NCBI GenBank assembly: GCA_018398765.1
Contig: JAHBMJ010000033.1
Span: 16,648 to 59,399, forward strand
Source of the DNA: Chromera velia
Taxonomy: Eukaryota > Sar > Chromeraceae
Length of the DNA: 42,752 bases
Direction of reading: 5' to 3'
Position 1 is the stretch's first letter. Every line of letters begins with the position of its first letter. The notes below the pieces were generated by a model, which saw only the letters and a list, made by a program, of their open reading frames with translations, had not been told where the DNA came from and ran no database searches. The position numbers and the translations under genes were made by a program. Of the stretch, positions 35,096 through 42,752 are shown one piece after another.

Positions 35096-35220
35096 CCTTA
35101 TCTGAATTTATGACTCTGAAACCTAACTGCCTGACGTCAAGCTCAACTTGAAAGCGCACACGGCCGTCCATTAGCAAACCAAAAAAGTTTGCGAAAGGGT
35201 TGACAACGTGAAGAGGCCTC

Positions 35221-35228
35221 CATGTGTG

Positions 35229-35259
<31 letters not shown>

Positions 35260-35353
35260 TTCTATATGTATTTTTTGAACGAGAATATAATATATAGATA
35301 TATTTGAAAATATATTGCCTCCGTATCTCATTTCACTTTAATACTATCCATGC

Positions 35354-35397
<44 letters not shown>

Positions 35398-35430
35398 AAC
35401 AAGAATATAATATATATATTTATATAGAAT
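35221..35430. repeat. Two (TA)n arrays with shared flanks
   Basis: TA arrays at about 35229-35250 and 35359-35391. Each is followed by TTTTGAACRAGAATATAATATA, so the pair looks like a direct duplication about 125 bases apart. The second copy continues into TATATAGAATCCACGCCTAGG, the inverted partner of sequence at 33120. Confidence 0.85.
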
Positions 35431-35602
35431 CCACGCCTAGGAACGATCTCTCTATGGCATAGCCTAGTTGATTTCGTTCGACAAACTCAATCGATCGACT
35501 AATTGATACATCAGGAAAGGTCTTGACGCCTAGGCCTGAGGGGTTGGTCTAAAACGCTCCATCTGTATGCAGGTGTCTGAGCGACCTCTCGACGGTGCAA
35601 GT

Positions 35603-35668
35603 CGAGGCCCAGCAGTGGACCACGGGACAACCCGGAACATAAATCCTATCCTATCCTATCCTATCCTT
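35603..35668 (+). mobile_element. Retroposon 3' end with (TCCTA)n tail
   Basis: Reads AGCAGTGGACCACGGGACAA, then CCCGGAACATAAATCCTATCC with four TCCTA units. This is the cleanest copy of the shared 3' core. Its upstream part (about 35425-35600) is GC-balanced and may be the body of a short element. Confidence 0.65.
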
Positions 35669-35927
35669 AAAATAAAGTCTGGAGGGCAAAAAAAAAATTT
35701 AACAAAAAAAAACTTTAAAACTTTAGTGTCCAACCCTAGGAATTTAAGAGTGGCACGCCGGTCTAGGGCTCCGGCCCCGAACACAATGTAATCCTGTAAT
35801 TCTGTGAATATATTCCGAGATATATGTATATAGTGAAAAGCTAGGCGAAAACTAGGGCGAAACGAAGTTGTTTGAGATGAACCTACGCTAGAACCTACGC
35901 CGTCTTGCTTAATTCTCGCAGTCTCTG

Positions 35928-38911
<2,984 letters not shown>

Positions 38912-40650
38912 GTCGCTTTCTCTTGTGCTTTTAAGATACGCAGCCAAGACGACGGCGTCTCCCTCATGCAGTTTTCCTGTCGCCCTCTCCCTTTTCGTTC
39001 AGGGACAACCAACAAAAGTCACAGTCCGTGAAGAGACAACCACGTCTGCTCGTGCGCAGACAATGAAGGTGTAAACCTTTGCGAGTGTCATCAAGTGGTT
39101 TATGGTGGTTTGCGATGGTGCGCTTCATTGCGCTTCTGTCACCGAATCCGAACCCTTAATGCGGATGTAGACGGATGATCATCGATGTACTTATATAGAC
39201 GTAAGGCTCTCCAGGTCGGGACCCAGTGGTCCTTTCTTACATCCTTTCCTAGTAACTTCCATGGCGGGCCGCGGCAAGAAGTACACTTGCTCCTTGAATC
39301 AAGACTAACAGGAAAAAGCGGAACCTTCGGACAAACTCGGCTTGATCCGCCCCTCATATATGGGGACGCGGCATGCATAACAAAAACCTCGATCAACAGA
39401 AGTACAGGGTATTACAGGCTCCTGAGGAGGAGGGCGACTAGGCGTGAGAGATTAGTTAATTGACGAGACTAGACGAGACAAGTTAATTCAAAAGTGATGA
39501 TCGAGTTCAAAAAAAAATAATCATCAGTGTGTATGCAAACGATACACATACAATGCAAAAAATGATTGAAAAATATTGAAAAATCAAAAGTTTGTTGCTA
39601 AAAGAGTAAGAAGTTGTTAGAAATTAACACTACTCTAGAGCAGTCCGTGACTGTTTATGTCTTTCATTTGTCTTCGTGTGCGGACCAGCCAGTCCGAAGA
39701 GTACATGTCCATCTCGAAATGAGTGTGAGATTTCCTGTTAAGGGAACTTGTGCATGTTTACCCTGTTTCTCTACTGCTTCCCCACACGAGGCACTGCCAG
39801 TTCATGTCTGAATGAAAGTACCAGGATAGAGAGCGTAAGAATAGAAGGAAAGGATAGACGAGGGTTTGGCTAGATGGACGAATCGATAAAGTATTGGTGA
39901 GTCTGGGAGTGCAACCCAGCGGGAGTGCAGCAAGCAGGGGGTCCTTATTTGCTGTGCCTTGACCCCGCTCACAGGGCTTCTGCCTTCTCACGTTTCAGAA
40001 TACCGTTGCTTATGAGTGTATGGTGAAGAAGCAGTGAGTGTTTCAATTTTCAAAATAAAAAGATAAAACACTAGCCAGGTTTTTCCCTTTTTTTTTTACT
40101 TTTTCATATTCTTTTTAATTCCTCCCACTCTCCCTTCTTAAGCATATCGTATAAAGAGGCAATTGACTTGACATTCAGATTCTTCATGGTATTGGTAGTA
40201 TTTCCTCAGATGATGTTTTTCCTCATTAACCTAGTAAGGCCTTACAGGGTTTGATGTTTATCGTACATCCTTATACCTATAAAGATACTTTTTATCCTTA
40301 TCAACAAATGGTTAGCAAAGTTCTGGCAATTAGATTGAAGAAACGATCGACAAAATCATAAATTTAACATAAAATATCATAAAATGACCAGTAGTTCTAT
40401 AGAATTTTATAATGAAATTCAAAGATATGAATAAAAACTTATCAAAGTAAATAAACTAAAACACCTAAAAACTTGGTAAACATATTTTTTTTCAAAATGA
40501 AATTCATTAAGATTTATTTTTCTCTCGAATTCAAAAACTCAGCTTGCTTAAAGAACAAAGCTTTGGAATGTGTCATATAATTGTACGTACTTTACAAGTT
40601 TTTGAAGCAAAGGGCGGCTTGTCCTATTGTTAAAGTGACTAGAAATCTTA
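38912..40650. other. Intergenic between endonuclease and right-end gene
   Basis: The left 200 bases may hold more of the endonuclease leader: the minus frame is open from the ATG back to a TGA near 39016. Short open frames at 39139-39463 on both strands show no domain. Positions 40.0-40.65 kb are AT-rich with no supported exon. Confidence 0.4.
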
Positions 40651-42628
40651 TTAATAGTCAGGCAGACGGCGCAATGTGACTCTCCTCATGGTTTCTTCTA
40701 CAAATCGGACAGTCGCCTTCCTTTGCCATGCAGCCACGGGGTCCGACTGGTCAGCATGATTAGAAGGGGTGGTGGGTAGAAGGTAGAGAGACCCGGAAGA
40801 GCTTCCTGACGACTTCGCTGCAGAGGCTTGCGAACGTCGATCGTTCTTCAATAACGTGGGGGCGAATCCGACGTGCTTGGCCTGACCCGTGATCGTCTTC
40901 CTGCCTGACATGCCAGAGGTCGCAGCTACAGGTTCATCTTCAGCATCAATCTGGGGGTAGTAAACGCTCAGCCTGTTTGGATTTTCCGCATGGGAAGGGG
41001 AAGGGGTGGAGGAAGCAACAGCAGGGTCATTCGCGGGACGAGAGACTGAAGGGACTTGCAACGGCTCCTCTACTCCCGATTGGGCCTCGAGATCTTCTGC
41101 GTAGGTCTTCGCATGCGTGTCTGGGGGGGGATGGGGCTCTTCGTCTCTTTCACCGCTTTCCGAATGTGGAGGGATGGACTCAGGATGGTGTTCCATGCTT
41201 GCCCTGTTGGTGTTCTCTTGATGCCATACGTGCAGGTGGGGGATCGTCTTGAATGGGTTCCCTCTCCGCATGAAGTGAGAAGCTGCATCCCGAAAAAGCT
41301 GCTTCCGGGAGGGCGCAGCGCCTGCGTTCGTGTCGCCATTAAGGTCCGCATCTCCATCTGGCTGCACCGCGCGGGCTTCCTGCAGCATGCAGCTTTATCG
41401 ATAGATGAAATGCATCCGCAGAGATCGTGCATTATGTGACCGATACAGAAATCAGTTGCGTTGCAACACAGGCAGGCGAGTGATGTCGAGTCAGGGCACA
41501 CACTGCTGACCACAAAATCTAATCTTGCACTTGTTTTGCTTTCGCGCGAGAGATCAGATCGCCCGAGAAGGATACACATGAAGGGGTGCTCTTGCCATGT
41601 CGACAGCAGACAAGAAGGTAAAAAAATTTAGTCATTCTGTAGCTCTTCATCATGAGTCATTCTGTAGCTTTGCGATCACCGTCACAACTGCCGTCAAGGA
41701 ATCCTGTTTGCAATCTTCGAAGCGCTAGACAGAGAGCTAGCAGAGCAGAGGAAAGGAAATTCGAAGAAAAATGAGGGCCAGCCAGGCACTGCCAGGAAGA
41801 ACGGAGAGAGATCAACCAACTGATGGATGAAGCCCGCAAACCGAATAAAAGATACTACATGATCGAAGCGCAGACATGCAGCCCCCCCCACCCACCCACT
41901 TGCCCACCTGCCTAACCTTCCACCACACAGAGCAAGAGAGAGAGAGGAAAAGGGAGTGCCGCTAGAGAGGTAGACGAAGAGACGGAAAAACTGACCGTTG
42001 ATGAGAGCATGTCCTTCTCGAAAACGGTCGGGAGGGTCACCTCCTCGATGAATGGCACCACCGCTCTGCAATCAGGTGCAGATCGAGGCAGATCATGCAT
42101 GGGTCCATATCTATATACGTAGGAGAAGAAAATGAAGGTGTGTGTCAACATACGACTAAAAATACTTTTTTGCTTCCCCGCCTTTTCCATATGACTCTCT
42201 CTGTTCCCTCACCTGTTTCGCTTTGTCTGAGCTTCTCTCTGCCCCCCAAACTCTTCCGAACAGTCTTCTGTCAACGAAAAGAGGACAGCTAGCCGCTGCT
42301 TGCTCTACACCCTTGCATGCCCTCGATTTCCAACCACGCGCATAGGTATGGCTGCACTTCGATCGAATCAGATATGCCTAGTTGATGATGCAGAGCAGCT
42401 CTTCAGGAGAGAGAATTCCGATGGTCAAATGCAGGACAGGACTGCGACAGTGCTCGAAAGACGATAAGAAAAAAGAACGCCTAGCGCTGGGGGGCGAATT
42501 CCAATCCAGCAAACCCACCTGCTGGCACAGAAAGCAGACGCCGCATAGATTCCCCCTGTGGTTAAGCGGAGCATCACCCACAGCCAGAAGGACCACACTT
42601 TCTTGGATGTGGAAATTGAAGGTTCAAT
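40651..42628 (-). CDS. Hypothetical spliced protein (5' partial)
   Basis: Unrecognised protein. Proposed exons: 42628-42519, 42065-41996 and 41379-40651. Junction phases are 2 and 0 and match. The last exon is long (242 residues), starts acidic, and is Ser/Pro/Glu-rich with a Lys/Arg C-terminus; it has a conserved-looking start (KQLFRDAASHFMRRGNPFK). The middle exon encodes AVVPFIEEVTLPTVFEKDM. The first exon, in the phase-matched frame, is hydrophobic (KKVWSFWLWVMLRLTTGGIY), suggesting a membrane segment. A second frame of the same exon is also open and reads as a Cys-containing soluble piece, so that exon is uncertain. An ATG at 41388 could instead start the last exon as a single-exon gene. 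No domain found. Confidence 0.45.
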
Positions 42629-42679
42629 CTGCGTACATGAATGAGAACAGGATGAGCAATGCCGCTCTTTTCTTTTCTT

Positions 42680-42685
42680 TTTCGG

Positions 42686-42752
<67 letters not shown>
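42680..42752. repeat. (TC)n, (GT)n and terminal poly(G)
   Basis: CT and GT units at 42685-42716 followed by an unbroken run of about 35 G to the window end. A pure G run of this length at an end is more likely a sequencing or assembly artefact than genomic sequence. Confidence 0.85.

Noticed and set aside
39139-39463. Overlapping open frames on both strands
   Set aside because: No domain, no clear splice sites; composition does not favour either strand.

Overview
The window is nuclear DNA of an intron-rich protist. The protein-coding parts are near-neutral to GC-rich, with GT-AG introns of about 90 to 2,000 bases. Several introns are packed with microsatellites (CA, GA, GTCT, CTTT). AT-rich gene-poor blocks and the 3' ends of retroposons lie between the genes. 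The mix of a guanylate-binding-protein-like GTPase, a NatB acetyltransferase and long low-complexity RNA-binding proteins would fit an alveolate alga such as a chromerid (Chromera-like). That assignment is inference from style, not proof.

Layout. Positions 1-7439 (minus): a very large low-complexity protein whose single recognisable domain is an RNA-recognition motif split across two exons; it runs off the left edge. Positions 8407-9036 (plus): an intronless NatB catalytic subunit (Naa20). Positions 9.1-10.6 kb: a dense GTCT/CTGC repeat region. Positions 10.6-13.6 kb: AT-rich, with retroposon ends and a probable inverted-repeat element. Positions 13.6-14.7 kb (minus) and 15.5-17.1 kb (plus): two hypothetical spliced genes. 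Positions 17749-18745: a non-autonomous DNA transposon with a perfect 8-base target duplication (hAT-like). Positions 19.2-21.5 kb (minus): a hypothetical spliced gene.

Positions 21765-22496 (minus): a small F-box-like protein. It is divergent, across 467 bases, from a GBP/dynamin-type GTPase (22964-26765, plus) that carries a signal peptide and C-terminal membrane segments. Positions 26.8-33.4 kb: a long AT-rich stretch without convincing genes. Positions about 33.9-35.1 kb (minus): a LINE fragment with a damaged reverse transcriptase. Positions 35928-38911 (minus): a catalytic-type tRNA-splicing endonuclease subunit reconstructed from three exons separated by repeat-filled introns. Positions 40651-42628 (minus): a hypothetical spliced gene, 5' partial. 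The window ends in a pure G run that looks like a contig-end artefact.

The genes do not form an operon or an obvious pathway. They are ordinary eukaryotic housekeeping and trafficking genes (N-terminal acetylation, tRNA intron removal, membrane GTPase, RNA binding) set in a repeat-rich background. The most unusual signals are a dispersed GTCT-flanked hairpin repeat found about 27 kb apart in opposite orientations, retroposon ends that share one core but carry different microsatellite tails, and the GTPase with a Gln-Asp in place of the family's Arg-Asp guanine-binding pair. All exon models were made by eye from splice sites and phase matching.
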